In this document: positions 1 through 7,195 of the stretch, piece by piece | Layout: every line of letters starts with the position of its first letter | How positions within the stretch are numbered: the stretch's first letter is position 1 | Origin: an uncultured Candidatus Saccharibacteria bacterium | GTDB lineage: Bacteria > Patescibacteriota > Saccharimonadia > Saccharimonadales > Saccharimonadaceae | Reading direction: 5' to 3' | Length of the DNA: 33,872 nt | Assembly (NCBI GenBank): GCA_937974295.1 | Contig: CALBWN010000024.1 | Span: 1-33,872, forward strand | Notes under the pieces: model-generated | Seen by the model: only the letters and a program-made list of their open reading frames with translations | Told to the model about the DNA's origin: nothing | The model's database searches: none | Translations under genes and position numbers: made by a program

Positions 1-104
1 GCCCATGGCGAGGAGGAAACACCTGTTCTCATTCCGAACACAGAAGTTAAGCTCCCCAGCGGCGATTATACTGCTTTTAGTGGGAAACTAGCACGGTGCC
101 GAAT
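1..104 (+). rRNA. rrf: 5S ribosomal RNA, 5' end missing
   Basis: The stretch carries the hallmark 5S segment around 34-52 (CCGAACACAGAAGTTAAGC) and the later GGCGATTATACTGC block. Compared with a typical bacterial 5S, only about 7-8 nucleotides are missing at the 5' end, so the window edge cuts the gene. The 3' end near GGTGCC is inferred from where the terminal helix should close. A terminator hairpin follows directly. The rest of the rRNA operon is expected to the left of the window. Confidence 0.9.
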
Positions 105-111
105 TATATAA

Positions 112-140
112 GAGCCATCCGAATAGGGTGGCTTTTATCT
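112..140 (+). terminator. rho-independent terminator after 5S rRNA
   Basis: AGCCATCC pairs with GGGTGGCT (one G-U pair) across a short loop and is followed by a T-rich run. It ends the rRNA transcript. Confidence 0.75.
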
Positions 141-337
141 TTGGGGACGATTTTATCAATAACTTGATGCTTGCCAGTATGATTTGCTGAAATGTGATAC
201 TAATATACTTCAGATGATACTTTGGCCGTGCGTTGCTACTTTCATCAACATGCTGGTGTCTTTTGTCGGTGAGACGTAACAGAGGTTGGGAAGTGACGGA
301 TTCAACAGTGGTCATAGGTGCGAAGTTTGCTACTTGC

Positions 338-366
338 TTGCAAAATCCAGAGAGAGAGAGTATTAT
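338..366 (+). promoter_or_regulatory. promoter with (AG)6 spacer
   Basis: The -35 is TTGCAA (338-343) and the -10 is TATTAT (361-366), exactly 17 bp apart. The spacer is AATCC followed by six AG repeats. It lies just upstream of the 70-aa gene at 404. Its layout matches the promoter at 17610-17642, where the tract has eight repeats, so repeat-number change could switch both. The rest of 105-403 shows nothing else convincing. Confidence 0.6.
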
Positions 367-403
367 ATGGAGTGTCTAAGTAACAAAAACAAGGAGAAGC
401 AAC

Positions 404-616
404 ATGCCAGTCAAACACGCCGAATCATACCCACGAACGCCAGAAGCTCTTCGCGAATACAATGCGAAGCGTGACCCGGAATACTTGATGGAGCAAGCCA
501 GTCAGAGCTATGAGGGTGGCAAGACAGAAGAAGCGGCACGAACGCTTGGTTACATTGGCTGGACGCTAGAAGGGCTTGAGGCACTGAAGTTAGCAGAAGA
601 AGTCGAGCAGGAATAG
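404..616 (+). CDS. hypothetical protein, 70 aa
   Basis: I do not recognise this family. The ATG is preceded by AAGGAGAAG at a good distance, which fixes the start. The protein is small, soluble and charged, and its second half (residues about 27-70) is Glu/Lys/Ala-rich and probably helical. No signal peptide or membrane segment is visible. It has its own promoter with the AG-repeat spacer and its own terminator at 641-677, so it looks like a one-gene transcript. A reading in another frame (286-474) overlaps it but lacks a ribosome binding site. It is probably real; its function is unknown. Confidence 0.65.
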   Translation: MPVKHAESYPRTPEALREYNAKRDPEYLMEQASQSYEGGKTEEAARTLGYIGWTLEGLEALKLAEEVEQE

Positions 617-640
617 CGTTATTTTAATTGAAATGAGCAC

Positions 641-677
641 AAACCAGCCTATCACAGAGATGAGGCTGGTTTTTTGC
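641..677 (+). terminator. rho-independent terminator
   Basis: AAACCAGCCT pairs with AGGCTGGTTT and is followed by a run of T. It closes the 404-616 unit. Confidence 0.85.
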
Positions 678-728
678 TGTACAAATTGCTAAAGTAGGTG
701 CATTTTCTATAAAATTCAGAACGTTTTT

Positions 729-757
729 CGTACAAATGTACCATTCTATTGTATAAT
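729..757 (+). promoter_or_regulatory. promoter with palindromic operator-like site
   Basis: TATAAT at 752-757 is a consensus -10. The expected -35 region is overlapped by the inverted repeat GTACA-AA-TGTAC (730-741), which sits where a repressor would block polymerase. The inferred transcript starts near 764 and has a leader of about 125 nt before the gene at 890. The regulator is unknown. Confidence 0.5.
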
Positions 758-799
758 CGCTAGAGAGGGGTGCTTGCTCTGCGACTTGGAGTATCTTAG

Positions 800-862
800 A
801 TGAGTGAGGCACTACCGCTGGTGGGTCATGAATATCTTGATGGCAATGCAGTGATGATGTAA
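800..862 (+). CDS. possible leader ORF, 20 aa
   Basis: ATG at 800 opens a 20-codon frame (MSEALPLVGHEYLDGNAVMM) that ends in TAA within the leader of the gene at 890. GGAG lies about 10 nt upstream. No attenuator-like codon run is visible, so a regulatory role is only a possibility and the frame may be chance. Confidence 0.2.
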   Translation: MSEALPLVGHEYLDGNAVMM

Positions 863-889
863 TAACCATAACCAAAAAGGAGTGTTCTT

Positions 890-1600
890 ATGACAGAGCA
901 ACGACCACCATCAATCAAGTACCGCTATGGTGAGCCACCAATTCATTCGGCGGGCGACATATTGTATTATGACAAGGTGATCACTCGGCAGCAAAGAGCA
1001 TTTGCTGTGCCGGCTGGTAGTAACCCATATGGCCAAGAGGCGCTTGTTACTGGCCCAGATGGAATGCAAATTGATATAGAGCGAGAAGCCCGACTGTTGC
1101 CACAAGATGGCAGTGATGTGCTCTACACGCTCTACGCACCGAAGGTTGGGGCGGCGCTGACGATTAGCCATGAGCGCGGTATTGGCTTGCTTTACCCCTG
1201 TACTTCAGATGAGAATGGCCAGCCAGTTGCTCAGAGGATGGTGAGCAATGCGATAAAAACCCATATAGTTGATATGACTCATCTGCCCGATGCACGGTTT
1301 ATTACGCTTGGAGAGCCGTATATCTCTCTCCCAGACCCACAGCACCACCATGCTGCGCTGAGCATTGTGCCAGAGAAAGTAGGTGTCTTTGGTGTTGGTA
1401 CGGAAGGAGGTGTTGGGAGTAAGATGGGTATGATTCAAGATGATGTGTCACCTGATGTGAAGAACGTCATGAATGCACTATACCCACAACTTGTAAAAGG
1501 GTATGAGGCCCTCCAGCAGCGCCATAGCGGCGAACGACCGCACCCTCGAAATGGTATTGGTCGTCGAGCAGTCCAAAGCGGCGGGTATAGTTGGTTCTAA
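890..1600 (+). CDS. hypothetical protein, 236 aa
   Basis: No family recognised. The start is fixed by AAAAGGAG seven or eight bases before ATG. The protein is soluble, with no signal peptide or membrane segment. Residues about 45-60 contain ALVTGPDGMQIDIE, which resembles the VTGPDGE turn of PGDYG-like domains and the motif of the protein at 17680, but the similarity is short. A glycine-rich stretch (VGVFGVGTEGGVGSKMG) lies near residues 164-180, and the tail is Arg/His/Gly-rich. It is transcribed alone, from the promoter at 752-757 to the terminator at 1634-1665. Confidence 0.7.
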   Translation: MTEQRPPSIKYRYGEPPIHSAGDILYYDKVITRQQRAFAVPAGSNPYGQEALVTGPDGMQIDIEREARLLPQDGSDVLYTLYAPKVGAALTISHERGIGLLYPCTSDENGQPVAQRMVSNAIKTHIVDMTHLPDARFITLGEPYISLPDPQHHHAALSIVPEKVGVFGVGTEGGVGSKMGMIQDDVSPDVKNVMNALYPQLVKGYEALQQRHSGERPHPRNGIGRRAVQSGGYSWF

Positions 1601-1633
1601 ATCCCAACAAATAGCAAAGCGTTTTCAATATCA

Positions 1634-1665
1634 AAAACAACCCTGTATGCGCAGGGTTGTTTTTT
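1634..1665 (+). terminator. rho-independent terminator
   Basis: AACAACCCTG pairs with CAGGGTTGTT around a 6-nt loop, followed by six T. Confidence 0.9.
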
Positions 1666-1807
1666 CATTCTCGAATCTCGCAGCAAACGAGAATTGTTGT
1701 GGTGGACCTTGGTGGAAACGACCCAAACCAAAGCTAATACTTAGTATATAGCATAGGCGTCTTAAATGCAATACCAATAATGCAATCTGAAAATGCTCAT
1801 GTAAACG

Positions 1808-1836
1808 TTGACAAAACATATACAGTATGCTATATT
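1808..1836 (+). promoter_or_regulatory. promoter of the KGG-repeat gene
   Basis: TTGACA (1808-1813), 17 bp, TATATT (1831-1836). This is one of the strongest promoters in the window. The leader of about 90 nt contains a GCTAG/CTAGC hairpin (about 1879-1894) flanked by GAGG/CCTC. Confidence 0.75.
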
Positions 1837-1933
1837 TAAATCATGATACATATCATATATGGTATGTAGCGAGGATTTGCTAGCCTACACTAGCAACGTA
1901 CCTCTGGTAAATATATAAATAAGGAGTAACCCT

Positions 1934-2173
1934 ATGGCGGGAACAAAAGCTGGCGGCCTGAAGGCTGCGCAAAAAAACATCTCTAAAGACCCTAACTTCT
2001 ACGCCAAGATTGGCGCCAAGGGCGGCAAGAATGGTCGCACCGGCGGCTTTGCGGCCAATCCACAACTTGCTCGTGTGGCTGGCGCTAAGGGCGGCCGAAT
2101 CTCTCGCCGCACCAAAAAGGCCGATGATGCTACCGCGGCTGCTCCACAAGCGGACGTTGCGCTCGCCGCCTAG
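1934..2173 (+). CDS. KGG-repeat (Con-10-like) stress protein, 79 aa
   Basis: The protein carries glycine/lysine repeats: FYAKIGAKGGKNGRTGG (residues about 22-38) and VAGAKGGRISRR (about 48-59). These match the KGG stress-induced repeat family of small, disordered, stress-related proteins. What it binds is not known. AAGGAG before ATG supports the start, and a strong promoter and a strong terminator suggest high expression as a single gene. Oddly, the protein ends in ADVALAA, which matches the end of an ssrA degradation tag. The unrelated protein ending at 11259 has the same VALAA tail. Confidence 0.85.
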   Translation: MAGTKAGGLKAAQKNISKDPNFYAKIGAKGGKNGRTGGFAANPQLARVAGAKGGRISRRTKKADDATAAAPQADVALAA

Positions 2174-2193
2174 AGCTGGCGCAAGCGCTGCTC

Positions 2194-2226
2194 AAAACAC
2201 CTCCCGTATAGCTGGGAGGTGTTTTT
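2194..2226 (+). terminator. rho-independent terminator
   Basis: AACACCTCCC pairs with GGGAGGTGTT, followed by T-rich sequence. It ends the KGG gene. Confidence 0.9.
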
Positions 2227-2366
2227 GGGTGCTGGGGGTTTGCAGCTTTCTTGCGTGATGGCTTTGCATTGCTGCTATGGCTGTCTGAGCGACGTTCTCT
2301 CTCATCGTGCTGGTGAGAACGAAGTGGCGGGCAGTGTGCGAGAATTACTACGACAATAAGGCCGAG

Positions 2367-2882
2367 TTATATCATAGTGTTTTTTACAACATAACGCCGA
2401 AGTTGGCAGGTGGTGGCGCTGTTGGCGCGCCAGTGGGTGAAGCAGGCGAGGCAGGTGTATGTGCCGTCGCTGCGCTGCAAGCCAGTTGCGCTGCAGCGTG
2501 GGCATTGCGAGCGGGCGTGGAGCCAGTCGCGGTAGGTGTCGAGCGCAGATTCGATGAGGTCGCCATCGACCGTCCCTTGCCAGCCGGCTCCAACTCGGCA
2601 GCCGGCATTCCACGCTGCGCGCTCCATAGCAACAAGCTGCACATCGCGCGCATAGTCGCAGTGCCCAAGGAGCGCATGGCCATACTCGTGGAGGAGGTAG
2701 GCAGTGGCCTGGGTATCATGCGGATCATAATAAACCGTGCGGCTTGGGTAGTGCCAATGAAAATGATTGCTTGAGCGAAAAGTAAGTGGCGCAAGGCCCG
2801 ACGCATGGGCATGCTGAGTGAGGTGAGGGATGAGCTGATCGAGTGGCATACGTGGTGGCGATATAGACACGTCTATCGGCAT
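2367..2882 (-). CDS. zinc metallopeptidase-like protein with zinc ribbon
   Basis: The frame encodes HEYGHALLGH, an HExxH zinc motif (residues 65-69 from the ATG used here), followed about 18 residues later by VAMERAAW. That Glu is placed like the third ligand of gluzincins such as the ImmA/IrrE group. The C-terminal part has CPRC and CLAC separated by about 13 residues, a zinc ribbon. No signal peptide is visible, so it is probably cytoplasmic. The start is uncertain: ATG at 2882 is used, a TTG at 2903 is possible, and neither has a clear ribosome binding site. The gene opposes its neighbours. The substrate is unknown. Confidence 0.7.
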   Translation of the reverse strand: MPIDVSISPPRMPLDQLIPHLTQHAHASGLAPLTFRSSNHFHWHYPSRTVYYDPHDTQATAYLLHEYGHALLGHCDYARDVQLVAMERAAWNAGCRVGAGWQGTVDGDLIESALDTYRDWLHARSQCPRCSATGLQRSDGTYTCLACFTHWRANSATTCQLRRYVVKNTMI

Positions 2883-3091
2883 GCGAACCAGCGAGCGAAA
2901 CAATGATTACTTCGCATAATTTGACAGAGGTGGAGATTATGATTTGTTCGTGTATTGTACGTGTCATGATTAGTGTAGCACAGCGCGCTCGCGATGCCTA
3001 GTAGGTGGTGCGAAGTATCGGTGCGTGGTAGGCCTTGAGAGGGGGTGGAGCGATAGGTATGGCACAATAGGTGATTTGTATAGCCCGTGCG

Positions 3092-3120
3092 TTGCGTTTT
3101 GCGACCGATTACGGTATAAT
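3092..3120 (+). promoter_or_regulatory. promoter of the LPQTG protein gene
   Basis: TTGCGT (3092-3097), 17 bp, TATAAT (3115-3120). The start codon is at 3151, giving a leader of about 25 nt with AACGAAGG as a weak ribosome binding site. Confidence 0.7.
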
Positions 3121-3150
3121 AGAAAGAGTAACGTAAACGAAGGTTTGGCA

Positions 3151-3699
3151 ATGAAGCAGCAAGGATCAATTATCGGATACGTCGTCGTCGGGACAGTGCT
3201 GACGCTCGCACTGGTTGGCGGGGTCTTAATCGTCAAGAACAGTCACAACAGCAGTGCCCGGCAAGTGGCAAGCACTACCACCACTGACGCTAAGAAAAAG
3301 GAATCAACCCAGAGCAATAAGAGCGCCAACGACAAGCTGGTCGATAGCCTCAACAGCAAATCAACAGAGGCCAGCAAGAGCAAAGAGACGAAAGAAACTC
3401 AGTCACAAGATAAGAAAAATACTACATCAACTGCAACAAATGGTGTAACCAGCGGTGCATCGAGCACGACTACGCAAAGCCAAAGCCAATCAACTCAGTC
3501 TACTCAATCTCAAAGCTCAAGCACACCTGCCACGACACCATCGACCAACTCCAGCACTCCTTCGCAAACTCAATCTACCCAGCAAGTGAGCGCTTTGCCG
3601 CAAACCGGCCCAGCCGAGAGCCTGGCAGCCGTTGTGGCGGTGAGCAGCCTAGCTGGCGTGGCACTGGCCTATCGCAAGTCGCACACACCCGCGCTGTAA
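3151..3699 (+). CDS. Ser/Thr/Gln-rich surface protein with LPQTG sorting motif
   Basis: The 182-aa protein starts with a membrane or signal-anchor segment (residues about 7-28). It continues with a Ser/Thr/Gln/Lys-rich low-complexity stalk (about 31-147) that has no folded domain. It ends with LPQTG (149-153), a hydrophobic stretch and a basic tail (YRKSHTPAL). This is the tripartite signal used by sortases to attach proteins to the cell wall. I infer a surface-exposed stalk anchored at both ends or processed by sortase. No sortase gene lies in the window. The start is the ATG after the promoter; an upstream in-frame start at 3025 lies before the promoter and is rejected. Confidence 0.85.
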   Translation: MKQQGSIIGYVVVGTVLTLALVGGVLIVKNSHNSSARQVASTTTTDAKKKESTQSNKSANDKLVDSLNSKSTEASKSKETKETQSQDKKNTTSTATNGVTSGASSTTTQSQSQSTQSTQSQSSSTPATTPSTNSSTPSQTQSTQQVSALPQTGPAESLAAVVAVSSLAGVALAYRKSHTPAL

Positions 3700-3740
3700 A
3701 ACATACAACATATCTATTGTTTCATTGACAACGTGATACC

Positions 3741-3772
3741 TACCCCCTGTGTGATGCAGGGGTAGTTGCTTT
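3741..3772 (+). terminator. terminator-like hairpin
   Basis: TACCCCCTG pairs with CAGGGGTA. The T-run is poor. The hairpin closely resembles the one at 11288-11307 (CCCCTG, loop TGTGNATG, CAGGGG), so the same hairpin type recurs downstream of two unrelated genes. Confidence 0.55.
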
Positions 3773-3840
3773 GTGGAGGATAATATACCTGTTGTGATTA
3801 TGGCATCGTTGTGTGTATGACGGTGTAATAGTTTTTGAGT

Positions 3841-3933
3841 ACCATCTCACAAGAAAATATCTGAAGGTTAGCGATTGTGAGAGCGAGTAGGCTTTGTGAT
3901 TCATCGGGCCAGAACATTTTTAGAGTGATGGGT
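3841..3933 (+). repeat. arm-core element A, copy 1 (most diverged)
   Basis: The core (3851-3922) begins AAGAAAATATCTG and ends CCAGAACATTTT, in the same order and length as copies at 13062-13134 and 19672-19744. The GAAAAT/ATTTTT pairing and the asymmetric internal loop are kept. The flanking arms (ACCATCTCAC and GAGTGATGGGT) pair only partly, with bulges. The rest of 3700-4100 holds the terminator-like hairpin above and the rpsA promoter and leader, with no gene. Confidence 0.65.
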
Positions 3934-3996
3934 TGGCTATGCCAATTATCCGCTTAAGCCAACTATTCATAGAGATGAGACCTAAATGCATGGGTT

Positions 3997-4025
3997 TTGA
4001 CGCTCGAAGCGACTTTGTGTATAAT
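3997..4025 (+). promoter_or_regulatory. rpsA promoter
   Basis: TTGACG (3997-4002), 17 bp, TATAAT (4020-4025), near consensus. The 70-nt leader contains a perfect CGTCGC/GCGACG hairpin (4040-4057). A small AGTCT/AGACT hairpin lies between the ribosome binding site AGAGGAG (about 4079-4085) and ATG, which would shorten the unusually long gap of about 15 nt. Confidence 0.85.
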
Positions 4026-4100
4026 ACAGAGGAATGGTGCGTCGCGATATGGCGACGTGTCTCATAATATAATTAATAAGAGGAGTCTGTACCAAGACTT

Positions 4101-5165
4101 ATGGCAACACAAGCCTTAACAATGGATGATTTGCTCGCTGGCGACGGCGTCAAGCAACTAGTAACCGGCGAGGTCGTAACTGGCCGCGTATTATCGGTGC
4201 GCAAACGAGATGTATTAGTAGACCTAGGCCCACAGGGGGTTGGCTATGTGCCACGGCGCGAGATTGGCCCGGCTAAGACGCTAGCAGTTGGTGATGAAGT
4301 AACAGCCAGTGTGGTAGATAGCGAGCTCGAGAATGGCTATAGCCTGCTGAGCCTGCGCAAAGCAGCCAAAGACCGTGGCTGGGAAGAAGCAATGGCCAAG
4401 CTGGATGCCGGCGAGATCATCGAGGTAGCGCCATACGACGCTAACCGCGGTGGTATGCTGGTTGAGTACGAAGGCGTGCGAGGCTTTTTGCCAGTATCGC
4501 AACTGTCGGCCGAGCACTACCCACGGGTGGGTGGTGCCGATAAGGATGAGATCTTGGCACGGCTCAACACCCTGGTGGGCCAGACGCTCAAGGTGCGCAT
4601 CCTCGACTGTGACCGCAAGGCCAACAAGCTGATCTTTAGCGAGAAGGAAGCCATCAAGGATGGCCTGGCTGCTCACTTTGAGAAGCTCAAGGTTGGCGAC
4701 ACCGTCAAGGGTGTCGTGACTGGTGTGGTGGACTTTGGTGTCTTCGTAAATGTCGAAGGGATCGAGGGGCTCATCCACATCTCAGAGATTAGCTGGGAGC
4801 GCGTCAACAACCCAGCCGACTATGTGAAGGTAGGTCAGAGCGTTGAGGCGAAGATCATCAGCATTGATAAAGACCGCCTGAGCTTGAGCATGAAGCAGCT
4901 CACCAAGGATCCATGGCTTGATGAGGTGGATCAATTCACCAAGGGCCAGACCATTGAGGGCACAGTCACGCGCATTACCCCATATGGTGCCTTTGTCCAG
5001 ATTAGCCCAGCAGTCGAAGCGTTGGTGCACGTGAGCGAGCTGGGCAGCGGCGGTGCCGACCCAGAGAAGGTCTTTACCCTCAATGAGCGCAAGAGCTTTG
5101 TCATTCTTGACATCGACAAAGATGCGCACAAAGTGAGCTTGAGTCTCGCCGACAAGAAAAAATAA
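4101..5165 (+). CDS. rpsA: 30S ribosomal protein S1
   Basis: The 354-aa protein has four S1 (OB-fold) RNA-binding repeats at about 20-88, 102-180, 195-265 and 283-352. The third is the most typical (GDTVKGVVTGVVDFGVFV, then GLIHISEIS). S1 binds mRNA leaders on the 30S subunit and helps unfold them at initiation. Four repeats is a short form compared with the six of E. coli, as in many non-proteobacteria. The gene is followed after 52 nt by infB with no terminator between them, so the two are probably co-transcribed. The leader structures suggest possible translational control. Confidence 0.93.
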   Translation: MATQALTMDDLLAGDGVKQLVTGEVVTGRVLSVRKRDVLVDLGPQGVGYVPRREIGPAKTLAVGDEVTASVVDSELENGYSLLSLRKAAKDRGWEEAMAKLDAGEIIEVAPYDANRGGMLVEYEGVRGFLPVSQLSAEHYPRVGGADKDEILARLNTLVGQTLKVRILDCDRKANKLIFSEKEAIKDGLAAHFEKLKVGDTVKGVVTGVVDFGVFVNVEGIEGLIHISEISWERVNNPADYVKVGQSVEAKIISIDKDRLSLSMKQLTKDPWLDEVDQFTKGQTIEGTVTRITPYGAFVQISPAVEALVHVSELGSGGADPEKVFTLNERKSFVILDIDKDAHKVSLSLADKKK

Positions 5166-5217
5166 CTAGTAAATTACAAAAGATGACCGGCTGTGGCCGG
5201 CAGAAAGGAGTGTGTAT

Positions 5218-6993
5218 ATGAGTCAGTCTGAAAAAGTGTTGGTCATTGCCGATTCGATCACTGTTGGTGAGCTGGCCCAAACCCTGAATCTGCCGGTCAC
5301 GAAGCTGATTGGCGAGCTCTTCAAGAATGGCTTTACCGTGACGATCAATCAGCGGATTGATTTTGAGATCGCTGAGATTATTGTAGAGGAGCTTGGCCTG
5401 GCAGTGACGCTGCAGCGCAAAGCCGCCGAGCAGCATACTGTGCAGCATCTGCATAAACCGTCGAGCAATGCTGTACCACGCCCGCCAATTGTGGCGGTGA
5501 TGGGGCATGTCGACCACGGCAAGACAACGCTGCTCGACACCATCCTCAAGATGAAGACAGTCGCTGGCGAGGCTGGTGGCATTACCCAGCACATTAGTGC
5601 CTACCAAGCCGAGCGGAGTGGTCGCACCATGACGCTGCTCGATACTCCTGGCCACGAGGCCTTTGCGGCACTACGCCAGCACGGTGCAGCACTGACCGAT
5701 GTGGTGGTGATTGTTGTGGCAGCCGATGATGGTGTTAAGCCACAGACGGTAGAGGCAATCCGCTTTGCGCGCGATGCCAATGCCAAGATTATCGTTGCTA
5801 TCAACAAAATCGACAAAGACACAGCCAACCCTGATATGGTCAAAGCTCAGCTTGCGAGCGAGCATCACCTCAACCCTGAGGAGTGGGGTGGCGATACCAT
5901 TATGGTGCCGATTAGCGCTAAGACTGGCCAAAATATTGATAAATTGCTCGATACCATCCTACTTGTGGCCGACATGGAAGAGCTCCGCGCCGATACGGAT
6001 GTGCCAGCTGAGGGGCTCGTTATTGAGGCGCATATGGAGAAGGGTCGTGGCTCGGTAGTGAACTTGCTCATCGAGCAGGGCCGCTTGGCACCGGGGCATT
6101 TCCTCGTGGCAGGGCAGGCCTATGGCAAGGTGCGTACTTTGCTCGATTACACTGGCGCGGCCATCAAGGCAGCCACCCCTGCCACGCCGGTGACGGTGAC
6201 AGGTTTTAAGGAATTGCCGCAGTTTGGTGATATCTTCACAGTGGTCAAAAACGAAAAGGAAGCTCGCCTGGCCGTGCAAAAGGCTAAGCTCGACCAAGCG
6301 CGCAATGCCGCCACCACCAACGTGACTGGTGCAGACTTGCTTAAGCTGATGACGCAGAAGCACGACGCTCAGGAATTTGACGTCATCGTCAAGGCCGATG
6401 TACAGGGGTCGCTTACCTCAGTGATGGATAGCTTGCGCCTAGTGGAGACGGGCGGGGCGATCACGCTGCGGATTATTGGCCACGGCGTGGGCAACATTAC
6501 TGAGAGTGATGTGCGCCTGGCGGGTAGTAGCAATGCAATTATCTACGGCTTTAATGTCGACCTGCCGCCAGCCGTCAAGCGCCTGGCAATGCGCGATAAG
6601 GTGACGGTGCGCCGCTACCAAGTGATCTATGAGCTGCTCGACGATGCACGCAGCAGCATGGAAGCACTGCTTGCACCAGAGGTGGTGGAGACGGAGATTG
6701 GCCAGCTGGAGATTAAGGGCGTCTTCCGGACGATGCGCGATGCGGTTATCGCCGGCGGGCAAGTAACGAAGGGTAAGGTGATGGCAGGGCTACTGGCCCG
6801 TGTGATGCGCGGCGAGGAGCAAATCGCCGAAGTCACCGTGGCTAGCGTGCAGCGCCAGCAGCAAGAAGCTAAGGAAGTCTTTGAGGGTGAGCTCTGTGGC
6901 CTCAACCTCACGACCAGCAAGAAGCTCCAACTCGAGATTGGCGACACCCTTGAGTTCTTCACTCGCGAACTAGTGAAGCGCACCCTGCAGTAG
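5218..6993 (+). CDS. infB: translation initiation factor IF-2
   Basis: This GTPase delivers initiator tRNA to the 30S subunit. An IF2_N-like helical domain occupies residues about 1-60. The G domain follows with GHVDHGKT (96-103), DTPGHEAF (142-149) and NKID (196-199). The domain II, III and C-terminal fMet-tRNA-binding parts are complete to the end. At 591 aa it is a short IF-2 that lacks the long disordered N-terminus of E. coli. ATG at 5218 is chosen because AAAGGAG (5204-5210) is ideally placed; a GTG two codons earlier is possible. It follows rpsA and ends at the terminator at 7076-7105. Confidence 0.96.
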   Translation: MSQSEKVLVIADSITVGELAQTLNLPVTKLIGELFKNGFTVTINQRIDFEIAEIIVEELGLAVTLQRKAAEQHTVQHLHKPSSNAVPRPPIVAVMGHVDHGKTTLLDTILKMKTVAGEAGGITQHISAYQAERSGRTMTLLDTPGHEAFAALRQHGAALTDVVVIVVAADDGVKPQTVEAIRFARDANAKIIVAINKIDKDTANPDMVKAQLASEHHLNPEEWGGDTIMVPISAKTGQNIDKLLDTILLVADMEELRADTDVPAEGLVIEAHMEKGRGSVVNLLIEQGRLAPGHFLVAGQAYGKVRTLLDYTGAAIKAATPATPVTVTGFKELPQFGDIFTVVKNEKEARLAVQKAKLDQARNAATTNVTGADLLKLMTQKHDAQEFDVIVKADVQGSLTSVMDSLRLVETGGAITLRIIGHGVGNITESDVRLAGSSNAIIYGFNVDLPPAVKRLAMRDKVTVRRYQVIYELLDDARSSMEALLAPEVVETEIGQLEIKGVFRTMRDAVIAGGQVTKGKVMAGLLARVMRGEEQIAEVTVASVQRQQQEAKEVFEGELCGLNLTTSKKLQLEIGDTLEFFTRELVKRTLQ

Positions 6994-7075
6994 TGGGCGT
7001 GGCGGCGCTTTGTCCTACACAATCTCAGTATATTGAGCGGTAACTCCGCTCTCGCCGGTTTTGCTAATGGTATAC

Positions 7076-7105
7076 AAAAACTCGCTGTGGTGATGGCGAG
7101 TTTTT
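7076..7105 (+). terminator. rho-independent terminator of rpsA-infB
   Basis: AAAAACTCGC pairs with GCGAGTTTTT over a 10-nt loop, so the stem itself provides the T-run. Confidence 0.9.
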
Positions 7106-7126
7106 GGGATTGGGGCGCTTCGCTTA

Positions 7127-7155
7127 TTGACACATCACCTCTGTTGTGGTAGGAT
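7127..7155 (+). promoter_or_regulatory. promoter of the 7196 gene
   Basis: TTGACA (7127-7132), 17 bp, TAGGAT (7150-7155). Because this promoter overlaps an upstream in-frame start, the coding start is set at 7196. Confidence 0.75.
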
Positions 7156-7195
7156 GTGGACAGAATGTATAAGGAAAGAAATTAGGACGGGTAGT

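Noticed and set aside
730..741. GTACAAATGTAC as an SOS (LexA) box
   Set aside because: It is palindromic and well placed but does not match known LexA consensus sequences, and the gene it precedes is not a recognised SOS gene.
2307..2774. 155-aa plus-strand frame
   Set aside because: It is the shadow of the minus-strand metallopeptidase, which has HExxH and zinc-ribbon motifs.
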